Positions 51,850 to 60,608 of a stretch of DNA of 64,000 nt are shown one piece after another (the first letter of the stretch is position 1; each line of letters opens with the position of its first letter). The notes below the pieces were generated by a model. The model was not told where the DNA came from and ran no database searches. It saw only the letters and a program-made list of their open reading frames with translations. This DNA comes from Bradyrhizobium sp. CB82. GTDB lineage: Bacteria; Pseudomonadota; Alphaproteobacteria; Rhizobiales; Xanthobacteraceae. The stretch lies in contig NZ_CP121650.1 of NCBI RefSeq assembly GCF_029714405.1, positions 8,809,001 to 8,873,000 of the forward strand. The letters are read 5' to 3'. Both the position numbers and the translations under genes were made by a program.

Positions 51850-52572
51850 TCAAACCGACACCGCGTAGATCTCATACTCCCCGCGCACCAGTTCGATATG
51901 CGCGCGCATGGCGGCGGCGGCGCCTTGCTTGTCGCCGCGCATGATGGCGACGACGACGCGGTCATGTTCGGCTTGCGACTTGGCGAGCCGACCGAGATTG
52001 CGGAACTGGGCGCGGCGGAACGGCTGCACGCGCACGCGCGTGGCAAGCGTGATCTCGGCGATGTAGCCGTTGTGCGAGCCGGCATAAATCGCGTTGTGGA
52101 AGCGCTCGTTGACCTCGTGGAACCGCTCCGGATTGCCGGTGTAGCTCAGCACCCGCAGCTCCTCGTGAACGGCCTCCAGACCGTGGCGCTCGGCCGCCGA
52201 CATCCGCTCGGCGGCAAGGCCGGCGCACAGGGCTTCCAACTCCGCCATCGCCTCGAACATGCTCGTCAGCCGCTCGATCGAAGGCTGCGCCACCACCGCT
52301 CCGCGATGGGCGCGCGCCTCGACGAGACCGCTTGCCACGAGCTGACGCAGCGCCTCGCGCACCGGCGTGCGCGAGACGTTGAAGCGCCGCGCGATGTCGG
52401 TCTCATCCAGCGGCGAGCCGGGCGGCAGGGTTCCGCGCACGATCTCGTCCGCGAGCTGAAGCCGCAGCTCCTCGGCGCGCGTGACCTTCTGCACCGAAGG
52501 CAGCGGCCGGTCGACGCGCGGCACTACCGTCTCAGTCGGCAGGGCTCCAGGCGTAAGATCGTCAAGCGTCAT
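51850..52572 (-). CDS. GntR-family regulator (FCD/FadR subfamily)
   Basis: A 240-residue regulator: winged helix with LADEIVRGTLPPGSPLDETDIARRFNVSRTPVREALRQL (about residues 37-75), then an all-helical FCD effector domain with ERFHNAIYAGSHNGYI and a metal-binding set of histidines (FHEVNERFH, SQAEHDR, MRAHIE). I use the ATG at 52572, 4 bases after the atzH-like stop; an ATG at 52611 overlaps that gene. Likely controls the nitrogen cluster. Confidence 0.88.
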   Translation of the reverse strand: MTLDDLTPGALPTETVVPRVDRPLPSVQKVTRAEELRLQLADEIVRGTLPPGSPLDETDIARRFNVSRTPVREALRQLVASGLVEARAHRGAVVAQPSIERLTSMFEAMAELEALCAGLAAERMSAAERHGLEAVHEELRVLSYTGNPERFHEVNERFHNAIYAGSHNGYIAEITLATRVRVQPFRRAQFRNLGRLAKSQAEHDRVVVAIMRGDKQGAAAAMRAHIELVRGEYEIYAVSV

Positions 52573-52576
52573 GCGA

Positions 52577-52969
52577 TCAGGTCTCTTTCGGCTCGTCGAT
52601 GATGCTGACATGGGCGGCGACGATGCGCCAGCCCTCGGGGAAACGGACCCAGGTCTGCATCTGCCGGCCGACCTTACCCTGCATGGTGTCGCGATAGAAC
52701 AGCGTGGACGCGACCGCGGTGTCGCGGCCGTAACTGCTGATCACGGTTTTCGCGGTGCGGCGGTTCAGCCCGACCGGCGAGCGCGCGGCGCGAAAGCCGG
52801 AGATCGCCTCATAGCCGTAGAGGTTCTCGCCTATGCCGTAGCGCAAGGTGCGCGGGTCGTTGCGGAAGAGCTCGCCGAGCACGGCGACGTCGTTGGTGAC
52901 CAGAGCCGTCTCGTAGCGCTCGAAAGCGGCTTTGACCTCCGCAATCACGTCGGGAAGATCGATCTCCAT
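52577..52969 (-). CDS. AtzH/HpxZ-like protein (NTF2-like fold)
   Basis: A 130-residue protein of the AtzH-like (DUF3225) family: [44 protein letters not shown] and a closing [11 protein letters not shown]. In the cyanuric acid pathway AtzH acts on 1,3-dicarboxyurea to give allophanate; in Klebsiella the relative HpxZ sits with oxalurate genes. Its ATG follows the AtzE-like stop after one base. Confidence 0.85.
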   Translation of the reverse strand: MEIDLPDVIAEVKAAFERYETALVTNDVAVLGELFRNDPRTLRYGIGENLYGYEAISGFRAARSPVGLNRRTAKTVISSYGRDTAVASTLFYRDTMQGKVGRQMQTWVRFPEGWRIVAAHVSIIDEPKET

Positions 52970-52970
52970 C

Positions 52971-54365
52971 TCAAAACCCTCTGGGCGACGGCACGGTTAC
53001 CACGCCCATCCGTTCCAATGCGTACGCAACACGCAGCGCGATATCCTCGCGCCAGGGCGCCGTGATGATCTGCACGCCGATCGGCAGCGGCTCGAGCGGC
53101 ACGGGCACCGCAACCACGGGCAGACCGATGAACGAGATCGGCTGGGTATGGATGCCGATATTGGCGCGCACCGGCAATTCGACGCCGTCGAGCGTGAACG
53201 TCGCCTGCCCGAGCTTTGGCGCCGTGCAGGGCGTCGCGGGCGCGAGCAGCACGTCGACCGATTTGAAGATTTCCGCGAGCTGCGCGCGATACCAGCGGCG
53301 GAATTTCTGCGCGCGGTCGACCAGCGCCGCCGGCACCATGGCGCCCGCGATCAGCCGGTCCCGCACCGCGGGGTCGAAGTCATCGGGACGCGCGCGCAGG
53401 CGATCGAGATGCAGCGAAGCGCCTTCGGTCGTCGTGATGACATAGGCCGCCGCGCGGGCGCGCGCGGCTTCGGGAATGTCGACCACGCGCGTTGCATCGA
53501 GCGCCTTGGCGACGCGGCTCACGGCTTCGACCGCTTCGGGGAAGACGTTCTTCCGAAAATGGCCGCCGGCAATTGCGACGCGCAGACCCGAGATGGATTC
53601 GCCGAGCAATGGCGTCACCGGCTCGATACCACGCGTGGTGCAGGCGGCATCGTCGGCATCCGGGCCCTGCATCGCGTCGTAAGCAAGCGCGAGGTCGGTG
53701 ACGGAGCGCGCGAACGGACCGAGATGGTCGAGGCTCGCCACGAACGGAAACGAGCGCGCGCGCGACAGCCGGCCGTAGGTCGGCTTCAGGCCAAAGATGC
53801 CGCAGAACGACGAGGGCACGCGGATCGAGCCATTGGTATCCGAGCCCAGCGCGATCGGCACCAGCGCGCCGCCGACGGCGCTGCCCGAGCCGCCGGAAGA
53901 GCCGCCGCTCATCCGTGTCGTATCATGCGGATTGCGCGAGGGGCCGTCATGAACGTTTTCGCCGGTGAAGTCGTAGGCGTATTCGCCCATGTTGAGCGCG
54001 CCGACCAGCACGGCGCCTGCGGCTTCCATCCGTTCGATCAGCGTGGCATCGCGCGTGGCAGGCGTGCGGTCGCGGTTGATCTTCGAGCCGGCGCGCGTCG
54101 GCAGGCCCGCAACGTCGAACAGGTTCTTCACCGCAAACGGGACACCTGCGAGCGGGCCGACCTTTTTGCCGGCCGCGATGTCGGCATCGATCGCGCGCGC
54201 TTTGGCGCGAGCGCGATCGGCGGTGACGTCGGTGAAGGAATTGAGAATCGTGTCGTGCCGCTTGATGCGGGCGAGCGCTGCGTCGGTCGCATCGATCGCG
54301 GACAGCTTGCCGCCCGCCACTGCCCTGGCAATCTCCGCAGCCGTCGCTTCGGGAGCTGTCGTCAT
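52971..54365 (-). CDS. AtzE-family amidohydrolase
   Basis: A 464-residue amidase-signature enzyme with triad K80 (FAVKNLFD), S156 (MSGGSSGGS) and S180 ([15 protein letters not shown]). AtzE-type enzymes deaminate 1-carboxybiuret to 1,3-dicarboxyurea and need the small subunit AtzG. Here an AtzG-like gene lies 7 bases upstream and an AtzH-like gene one base downstream, which supports this identity over generic amidase or GatA. Confidence 0.9.
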   Translation of the reverse strand: MTTAPEATAAEIARAVAGGKLSAIDATDAALARIKRHDTILNSFTDVTADRARAKARAIDADIAAGKKVGPLAGVPFAVKNLFDVAGLPTRAGSKINRDRTPATRDATLIERMEAAGAVLVGALNMGEYAYDFTGENVHDGPSRNPHDTTRMSGGSSGGSGSAVGGALVPIALGSDTNGSIRVPSSFCGIFGLKPTYGRLSRARSFPFVASLDHLGPFARSVTDLALAYDAMQGPDADDAACTTRGIEPVTPLLGESISGLRVAIAGGHFRKNVFPEAVEAVSRVAKALDATRVVDIPEAARARAAAYVITTTEGASLHLDRLRARPDDFDPAVRDRLIAGAMVPAALVDRAQKFRRWYRAQLAEIFKSVDVLLAPATPCTAPKLGQATFTLDGVELPVRANIGIHTQPISFIGLPVVAVPVPLEPLPIGVQIITAPWREDIALRVAYALERMGVVTVPSPRGF

Positions 54366-54372
54366 GGCAACA

Positions 54373-54555
54373 TCAGGCGCTGAACACGGGCGCCGGCTCG
54401 GTCTCGTCCGGCAGCGCGAATTCGTCGACGAGGCGGGCGAGCCGCAGCGAGACTTCGAGGTTGGCGCGAATGGCCGGCCTCCAGGCCTCCTCGATCGGCA
54501 ATGCCAGCGCTTTCGCGACGGCGTCGATATAATCGTCCAGTGGTTCGGCGGCCAT
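54373..54555 (-). CDS. AtzG-like small subunit (DUF4089 family)
   Basis: A 60-residue protein (MAAEPLDDYIDAVAKALAL...) predicted as three helices, ending in DETEPAPVFSA. AtzG-like proteins are structural partners of AtzE, similar to GatC. I begin at the ATG at 54555; the longer frame runs into the palindromic repeat. Its stop is 7 bases before the AtzE-like start. Confidence 0.85.
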   Translation of the reverse strand: MAAEPLDDYIDAVAKALALPIEEAWRPAIRANLEVSLRLARLVDEFALPDETEPAPVFSA

Positions 54556-54580
54556 CACGCTCCCAAAGCAGGCTCTCCAG

Positions 54581-54637
54581 GTTGTTATTTGAGCATGATC
54601 TTTTCGGAAAAGTCTTCGCACTTTTCCGGATCACGCC
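54581..54637. repeat. Composite palindromic repeat, copy 4 (partial)
   Basis: GTTGTTATTTGAGCATGATCTTTTCGGAAAAG...CGCACTTTTCCGGATCACGC: the first hairpin of the family plus the GTTGTT linker. It fills the gap between the OppF-like stop and the AtzG-like start within one operon. Confidence 0.82.
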
Positions 54638-55552
54638 CTAGTGCACCGGCAACGGCGGATGCGGAATCGCCGTCAGCAGCTCCTTCGTGTAGTCGTCCTG
54701 CGGATCGCTGAGGACCTTTTCGGAAGTCCCCTCTTCCACGATTCGACCCGTCCGCATCACAATGACACGATCGCACAACAAGCGCACTACATTCAAATCA
54801 TGCGAGACGAACAGGTAGCTCATACCCAGCGATGCCTTGAGGTCCTGGAGCAGATTCAGCACCACAGCCTGGACCGAGACGTCGAGCGCCGCAGTCGGCT
54901 CGTCCAGGATGACGAGCTTCGGATGCAGCGCAATCGCCCGGGCGATGCCGACGCGGGCCTTCTGTCCCCCCGACAATTGGTGCGGGAAGCGGTCGAGCAG
55001 ATTGTGCGGCAGGCCGACCATGGTCGCGAGCTCCTCGCAGCGCGCCCGCAACGCATCGCGTTCCCTGATGTTGCCGAGCCGCAGAAGCGGGTCGGCGATG
55101 GCGCGCGCCGCGGTGAAGCGCGGATTGAGGCTGTCGGTCGGGTCCTGGAACACCATCTGGATGCGGCTGCGCAGCGGCAGGCGCGCAAAGGCGCTCGGCA
55201 TGATGCTGCCGATCTCCTCGCCGTCGAACTGGATCCGGCCCGAGGTCTGGTCCAATAGCCGCATCACCATCATCGACGTCGTCGACTTGCCGCAGCCGGA
55301 TTCGCCGACGAGGCCAACGCTCTCGCCATGGCCGATGGAGAAGCTGATGCCGTCGACCGCGCGGAACACCTGCGGGTCCACTGGCGGCTTGCGGCCGAAC
55401 AGCTTGCCGAGCACGGCGGTCGCGCCCTGGCGCGGGTATTCCTTGACGAGCTTATCAATGAGGAGGAGGGGCTTTTCCTTCTCTCTCTTCCCGCTTGCGG
55501 AGTCGCGACGAGCTTCGCTCGCGCTGAGAGCGTCGGGGTGAGGAGGGCTCAC
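54638..55552 (-). CDS. Opp/Dpp-type ABC transporter ATPase (OppF-like)
   Basis: Second ATPase of a peptide/nickel-type importer, about 304 residues: Walker A GESGCGKS, signature LSGGQKARVGIARAI, Walker B LVILDEPTAALD and switch VSHD. The C-terminus lacks the long OppF extension. The start is unusual: GTG at 55552 overlaps the OppD stop (GTGA), and the first 30 residues are encoded by a palindromic repeat, so the native N-terminus may have been altered by its insertion. Confidence 0.88.
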   Translation of the reverse strand: MSPPHPDALSASEARRDSASGKREKEKPLLLIDKLVKEYPRQGATAVLGKLFGRKPPVDPQVFRAVDGISFSIGHGESVGLVGESGCGKSTTSMMVMRLLDQTSGRIQFDGEEIGSIMPSAFARLPLRSRIQMVFQDPTDSLNPRFTAARAIADPLLRLGNIRERDALRARCEELATMVGLPHNLLDRFPHQLSGGQKARVGIARAIALHPKLVILDEPTAALDVSVQAVVLNLLQDLKASLGMSYLFVSHDLNVVRLLCDRVIVMRTGRIVEEGTSEKVLSDPQDDYTKELLTAIPHPPLPVH

Positions 55553-55630
55553 CGCGAGCACGGTGCTTGGAGAGCCCCCTCACCCGCCGCGCTGCTCGCG
55601 TCGGCCTCTCCCCGCAGGCGGGGAGAGGCG
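55480..55630. repeat. Palindromic repeat inserted at the oppD-oppF junction
   Basis: Arms CTCTTCCCGCTTGCGG... and CCTCTCCCCGCAGGCGGGGAGAGG with an internal GCGACGAGCTTCGCTCGC and GGCTCACCGCGAGCACGGTGC. The element is read through by both genes: it encodes the last 25 or so residues of the OppD-like protein and the first 30 of the OppF-like protein. Confidence 0.7.
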
Positions 55631-56478
55631 AAGGAAGCCGTCGCACCTCCTTCCTCCTCCGGCAGCAAATCCCGCAGCGACACGCCGATCCGCGGCGTCG
55701 CGCGCATCAGTTTGCGGGTATACGGATGTTGCGGGTTGGCGAAGATGTCGGCGGCCTTCGCCGTCTCCACCACCCTGCCCTTCTCCATCACCACCACACG
55801 ATCGCAATAGGCCGCCGCAAGGCCGAGATCGTGCGTGATCAGGATCGTCGACATCGCCCGCCGCCTGGTCAGTTCGACGATCAGGTCCATCACCGCCTTC
55901 TGGGTGGTGACGTCGAGACCGGTGGTCGGCTCGTCCGCGATCAGGAGCTGTGGATTGCAGGCGAGCGCCAGTGCAATGACGACGCGCTGGCACATGCCGC
56001 CCGACAGCTCGAACGGATAGGCGTGGTAACGCTCGCGCGGGCGGGCGATCTTGACCTGCTCCAGCGCCAGAAGCGCCTTCTCGCCGTGATCGGCGACCTG
56101 CGCCTGCTGCACATGGGTGCGCAAGACATCCTCGATCTGATCGCCGACTTTGCGGATCGGGTTGAGTGCCGCGCGCGGGTTCTGGAAGATCATCGAGACT
56201 TCGCGGCCGCGCAGGTCGCGCATCTGGTGTTCGCTCGCGGCCTTCACGTCGATGCCGGAGAACATCACCGAGCCCTCGGCGATACGGCCGGCGCGGTCGA
56301 GGATGCGCATCACCGCATATGACGTCACCGACTTGCCCGAGCCGGACTCGCCAACGATCGCCAGCGTCTCGCCCTTGGCGACGGAGATGTTGACGTGCTG
56401 CACCGCCTTCACGATGCCGCGGCGGGTCGTGAATTCGACCGTGAGATCCTGGACGTCGAGCAGCGGCGGGGCTGTCAT
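55549..56478 (-). CDS. Opp/Dpp-type ABC transporter ATPase (OppD-like)
   Basis: First ATPase of the importer, 309 residues: Walker A GESGSGKS, signature [15 protein letters not shown], Walker [13 protein letters not shown] and switch ITHD. The OppD hallmark [16 protein letters not shown] and the C-terminal [14 protein letters not shown] are present. The final residues ([19 protein letters not shown]...) are repeat-derived and unlikely to be ancestral. The ATG at 56478 is used. Confidence 0.9.
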   Translation of the reverse strand: MTAPPLLDVQDLTVEFTTRRGIVKAVQHVNISVAKGETLAIVGESGSGKSVTSYAVMRILDRAGRIAEGSVMFSGIDVKAASEHQMRDLRGREVSMIFQNPRAALNPIRKVGDQIEDVLRTHVQQAQVADHGEKALLALEQVKIARPRERYHAYPFELSGGMCQRVVIALALACNPQLLIADEPTTGLDVTTQKAVMDLIVELTRRRAMSTILITHDLGLAAAYCDRVVVMEKGRVVETAKAADIFANPQHPYTRKLMRATPRIGVSLRDLLPEEEGGATASFASPRLRGEADASSAAGEGALQAPCSR

Positions 56479-56596
56479 GTCGGCATCCGAGCTGGGGCGC
56501 CAACCAAAAATCGCGAAAACAACCCCATGCAAAGGGGAAAGGGGTTGGATTCATTGGACAATTTCTGCGAGGAAATTGCCTGTGAGGTGAGCTCGA

Positions 56597-56709
56597 CTCC
56601 CTCATTCCCTTCCCCCTTGCGGGGGAGGGGCAGGGAGGGGGTAGCCACGAACTCAGATCTCTCCCGGGGCTACCCCCTCCCCAACCCTCCCCCGCAAGGG
56701 GGGAGGGAG
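56597..56709. repeat. Palindromic repeat between oppC and oppD
   Basis: CTCCCTC...TTCCCCCTTGCGGGGGAGGGG and CCCTCCCCCGCAAGGGGGGAGGGAG are two hairpins whose outer halves also pair; GGGGGTAGCC / GGCTACCCCC forms the inner stem. It fills most of the 257-base gap inside the operon. Confidence 0.8.
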
Positions 56710-56735
56710 CGATACAGCGGAATGCGAAATCAACA

Positions 56736-57635
56736 TCACGTCCTTCGCTGCGGGTCGACGATGTCGCGCAGGCCGTCGCCGAGGAGGTTGAAGCAGAACA
56801 CGGCGAGCATCAGCGCAAGGCCGGGGAACAGTGCAATCCACCACTCCCCCGACACCATGAAGCCCGCGCCCTCGGCGACCATGATGCCCCATTCCGCCGT
56901 CGGCGGGCGCACGCCGAGACCGATGAAGGACAGGCCCGCGGCGTTGAGGATGGCGTAGCCCATGGTCAGCGACATCTGCACGATCATGATCGGCATGATG
57001 TTCGGCAGGATGTGCACCAGGAGGATACGGAATTCGCCATTGCCGGAGAGACGCGCCGCCTGCACGAAGCCGGCATTGCGGCGGACGTTGGCCTCGGCGC
57101 GGGCGACGCGCGCATAGAGCGGGAAGTTCACGATGGCGGTGGCCAGGATGATGTTCTGCACGGTGTTGCCGAGCGCGGCGACGATGCCCATCGCCAGCAC
57201 GAACAGCGGGAAGGCCAAGATTGTGTCGGCGATGCGGCCGACGATGCGATCGGTCCAGCCACCGAAATAGCCGGCTGCGATGCCGGCGAGGCCGCCCATC
57301 AGGAACACCAGCACGACGGAGGCGACCGCGATGAACGTGTCGAGCCGGGTTGCCACGATGACGCGGCTGAAAATGTCGCGGCCGAGCTGATCGGTGCCGA
57401 ACCAGTGCGCCATCGACGGCGGCTTCAGCGTTGCAGCGGTGTCGGAGGCGAGCGGATCGTACGGCACCACGTAGGGACCGAGGATTGCGGCAACGAGGAT
57501 CAGGATCAGGAGCGCGAAGGCAAAGCTCGTGACCTTGTTCTCGCCGAGCACGTAGCGGGTTTGTTCGAGGATCGCGACGAGTCCCGACGTGCGGGCGGGA
57601 CCGGCGGGGTCAACAGCAGGCGCAACGGTGCTCAT
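56736..57635 (-). CDS. Opp/Dpp-type ABC transporter permease (OppC-like)
   Basis: A 299-residue permease with five to six membrane segments, the N-terminal cytoplasmic extension of OppC/DppC, HWFGTDQLGRDIFSRVI, and the ATPase-contact loop EANVRRNAGFVQAARLSGNG. Its start is 9 bases after the OppB-like stop. The C-terminus NLLGDGLRDIVDPQ is typical. Confidence 0.92.
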   Translation of the reverse strand: MSTVAPAVDPAGPARTSGLVAILEQTRYVLGENKVTSFAFALLILILVAAILGPYVVPYDPLASDTAATLKPPSMAHWFGTDQLGRDIFSRVIVATRLDTFIAVASVVLVFLMGGLAGIAAGYFGGWTDRIVGRIADTILAFPLFVLAMGIVAALGNTVQNIILATAIVNFPLYARVARAEANVRRNAGFVQAARLSGNGEFRILLVHILPNIMPIMIVQMSLTMGYAILNAAGLSFIGLGVRPPTAEWGIMVAEGAGFMVSGEWWIALFPGLALMLAVFCFNLLGDGLRDIVDPQRRT

Positions 57636-57644
57636 AGCTCCACC

Positions 57645-58658
57645 CTACCCCTCCAAACGTACGCGTGGATCGATCACGCCGTAGAGAATGTCGATCACGA
57701 GATTCAAAAGCACGTACATCACAGCCATGGTCAGCACGAAACCCTGCACCGGTGCGAAGTCCGACGATATCAGCGCCTCCACCGCGTAGGAACCGATGCC
57801 GGGCCAGGCGAACACTTTTTCCACCAGCACGTTGGCGCCCAGCAGGAACGAGAACACCATGCTGAGCGTGGTGATGACCGGCAGCATCGCGTTGCGGAAG
57901 GCGTAGGTGACGATGACGGTGGCGGGCGACAATCCGCTGGCGCGCGCGGTGCGGACGAAGTCGGAGGCGAGCACCGCGAGCATCGAGGCGCGCGTCATGC
58001 GCGCGATCGGCGCCAGCGAGAAGATCGCAAGCGTCGTCGCGGGCAGGATGAGCTGGCTGAACGCGGAGCGGAACGCCTCGAAATCGCGCGCGATCAGCGT
58101 GTCGATCAAATAGAAGCCGGTGATCGTGGGCGGCGCACTGTAGAACACATCCAAGCGGCCGAGCGGCGCCGGCGACCAGCCGAGCTGGAAGTAGAAGACA
58201 TAGACCAACACGAGGCCGGTGAAGAACACCGGCAGCGACACGCCGGCCGTCGTCGTGACGCGACAGAGATGATCGATCCAGGAGCCCGGCCTTGTTGCCG
58301 CGAGAACGCCGAGTGGAATCGCGATGGCGATCGACACGATGAGCCCGAGCAGCGTCAGCTCGGCAGAGGCCGGCAGGCGGTTGCGGATTTCGGTCGCGAC
58401 CGGCTGGCCGGTCGTCAGCGAGGTACCGAAATCGCCATGCGCGAGATCGCCCGCGTAGCGGAAGAACTGCTCGATCAGCGGCTTGTCGAAGCCGAGCTTC
58501 TTGCGGATCTGCTCGACGGCCTCTTTCGTTGCGGCGGGACCGGCGAAATAAGCGGCGGGATCACCGGGCAGAGCGCGCGTCAGCAGAAAGGTGACGATGA
58601 CGACGCCGATCAGCGAGGGAATCGCGAACATCAGGCGCTTGCCGATCATGGTCAGCAT
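57645..58658 (-). CDS. Opp/Dpp-type ABC transporter permease (OppB-like)
   Basis: A 337-residue permease: GKRLMFAIPSLIGVVIVTFLLTR at the start, the family motif LPGDPA, then six segments and the EAA-type loop TRASMLAVLASDFVRTARASG. The C-terminus DILYGVIDPRVRL is the usual end of the family. It follows the binding-protein gene after about 100 bases. Confidence 0.92.
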   Translation of the reverse strand: MLTMIGKRLMFAIPSLIGVVIVTFLLTRALPGDPAAYFAGPAATKEAVEQIRKKLGFDKPLIEQFFRYAGDLAHGDFGTSLTTGQPVATEIRNRLPASAELTLLGLIVSIAIAIPLGVLAATRPGSWIDHLCRVTTTAGVSLPVFFTGLVLVYVFYFQLGWSPAPLGRLDVFYSAPPTITGFYLIDTLIARDFEAFRSAFSQLILPATTLAIFSLAPIARMTRASMLAVLASDFVRTARASGLSPATVIVTYAFRNAMLPVITTLSMVFSFLLGANVLVEKVFAWPGIGSYAVEALISSDFAPVQGFVLTMAVMYVLLNLVIDILYGVIDPRVRLEG

Positions 58659-58759
58659 GGCGAAGCGTTCCCCTGCCTCACGCGCACAAACGCACTGGCG
58701 CTCGCCACTTGCTCCGCTGCGCTCCCTCCCCCCTGCGTGCTCACCTCACCCATGACAGC

Positions 58760-60382
58760 TCACCCCTTCGCCATGGCGCGGTAGTCGAGGCGGCGGTGGA
58801 ACCAGTATTGATAGCCCGAGACGTTCTTCTGCATCGCGACGTTGACGAAGGGCTGGTAGAGCGGGATGCGCGGCACCTCGGCGAAGGCGAGATCGACGAA
58901 GCCCTTCACGTCGGCATCATAGGTTGACTTGTCACCGATGGCGGCCGCCGTGCGCGCGCCGTCGATGAGCTTGTCCATCTCGGGCGATTTGTAGCTCATG
59001 GTGTTGAAGACGGAATTGTTGCCGTGATAGCACCAGTAGAAGAAGTACTCGGGGTAATCGAGCCAGCCCGAGAACACGTTGGTGAACAGCGGCATCTCCT
59101 TCTTGTTCAGCTCGGTGCGCCAGTTGGCGCCGGGCACTTTGTTGATCGTGGTCTTGATGCCGAGCTGCGCGAGGCTCTCCTGCACCAGCACGCAGAGCGG
59201 CTCGTTGACCCCTGCGAAATTGAGGTCGAACGAGATCGTCGTCTCGAAGCCGTTGGCGTAGCCGGCCTCGGCGAGCAACGCCTTCGCCTTCTCCATGTCG
59301 GTGCTGTATTTGTGCGGCTGTGGCCAGGCGACCTCCGTCGCCTTGTCGGCGGCCGCGCCGAACATGGGATTGCCGAGCCCGAACAGCACGGCATCCATGA
59401 TCTTCTGGTACGGCATCGCATAGGCCATCGCCTGCCGGACCTTGGGATTGTCGAACGGCGGCTTGGTCACGTTCATGCCGATGTACTGGATGCCGTTGGA
59501 GAACGGCAGCGACACCACGTTGAGCTTGCCGTTCGCCTTCATCTCCTGAAAGTCCTTGAACGGCAGCTCGTAGGAGATGTCGGCGTCGCCGCGCTCGAGC
59601 AGCGCACGGCGGTTGCCGGCCTGCGGCACCATGCGCCAGATCACGCGCCTGATCTTCGGCAAAGGGCCGCCGACCCAATCCTCATTGCGCTCCATCACGA
59701 CTTCAGTGCCGGCGGTCCACTTCGTTACCTTGTAGGCGCCGGAGCCCGCGGTCTGCTGCTTGGTGTATTCAAGGCCCCAGGGATCCTTCTCGCTCGCGTT
59801 CTTCTTCACGAGCTCCGAATTGACGACGCAGGGCACGATGACGGCGAGATCGGGAATCGTCAGGCGATCCTTCTTGAGGAAATCGACTCGCACCGTGTCA
59901 TCGTCGACCACGACGAACTGCTCGGGCTTGGTCAGCGAGCCCGCGCTCATCTGGAAGGTCGGGAAGCCGCCAACGCTGACTGCGCGATCGAGCGACCACT
60001 TCACGTCCTTCGCGGTGACCGGCGTGCCGTCGTGGAATTTGGCGCTCTTCTTCAGCTTGAAAGTGACCGACATGTCGGAGATCTTCATGTCGTCGGCGAG
60101 CTCGCCCTTGAACTTGTCGCGGTCGTAGTAAGGTACGCCGCCGGGACCGCTCTTCATCTCGTGGCTGATCAGGCGGTCGTAACAATTCCAGGACACTTCA
60201 TAGCCGGGCACGTTGGTGCCGACGCCGTGGATGTCGAGATTGTTGGGACCGCCCTCGGAGACGATCAGCAGCGTCTCCGAGCGCGCATCGGCCTTGGCCG
60301 CGGAGATCACGTGCGGCGCGGCCGGGAGCACTGCGCCGGCTGCCAATCCAGAAACGGATTTGAGGAAATCGCGGCGCTTCAT
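58760..60382 (-). CDS. Opp/Dpp-type ABC substrate-binding protein (Tat signal)
   Basis: Periplasmic binding protein of family 5, about 540 residues. The N-terminus MKRRDFLKSVSGLAAGAVLPA is a twin-arginine signal (RRDFLK), so it is probably exported folded. The family signature KFHDGTPVTAKDVKWSLDRA is clear. First gene of the opp-type operon that continues into atzG-atzE-atzH-gntR, so its ligand may be a biuret-, urea- or oxalurate-like compound; this is inference. Confidence 0.92.
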   Translation of the reverse strand: MKRRDFLKSVSGLAAGAVLPAAPHVISAAKADARSETLLIVSEGGPNNLDIHGVGTNVPGYEVSWNCYDRLISHEMKSGPGGVPYYDRDKFKGELADDMKISDMSVTFKLKKSAKFHDGTPVTAKDVKWSLDRAVSVGGFPTFQMSAGSLTKPEQFVVVDDDTVRVDFLKKDRLTIPDLAVIVPCVVNSELVKKNASEKDPWGLEYTKQQTAGSGAYKVTKWTAGTEVVMERNEDWVGGPLPKIRRVIWRMVPQAGNRRALLERGDADISYELPFKDFQEMKANGKLNVVSLPFSNGIQYIGMNVTKPPFDNPKVRQAMAYAMPYQKIMDAVLFGLGNPMFGAAADKATEVAWPQPHKYSTDMEKAKALLAEAGYANGFETTISFDLNFAGVNEPLCVLVQESLAQLGIKTTINKVPGANWRTELNKKEMPLFTNVFSGWLDYPEYFFYWCYHGNNSVFNTMSYKSPEMDKLIDGARTAAAIGDKSTYDADVKGFVDLAFAEVPRIPLYQPFVNVAMQKNVSGYQYWFHRRLDYRAMAKG

Positions 60383-60608
60383 GGCAATGCTCCAACGCAA
60401 AAGGCTTTTGGTTGGAACAGGCTTCGCAAGGTTCGTGCCAAAGCTTAACGAGATGCTAAGGCGCGACTAACCGACTGACATAGCGATAGAAAATTCTAAA
60501 ACGCCGCAGCAATGAGGCAGGTTTCGCGGCTGCGAATTGCATACAGAGAACCTATTCTGCTCATCAAATAGGCCAATTTGGCGAACGCATTCAGATTGGG
60601 CAGCTCAG

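Noticed and set aside
57012..58784. A 590-codon open frame on the plus strand
   Set aside because: Antisense to the two Opp-type permease genes; composition (H, D, R, E, G) is that of a shadow frame.
59024..60448. A 474-codon open frame on the plus strand
   Set aside because: Antisense to the Tat-exported binding protein, whose signal and family signature are clear.
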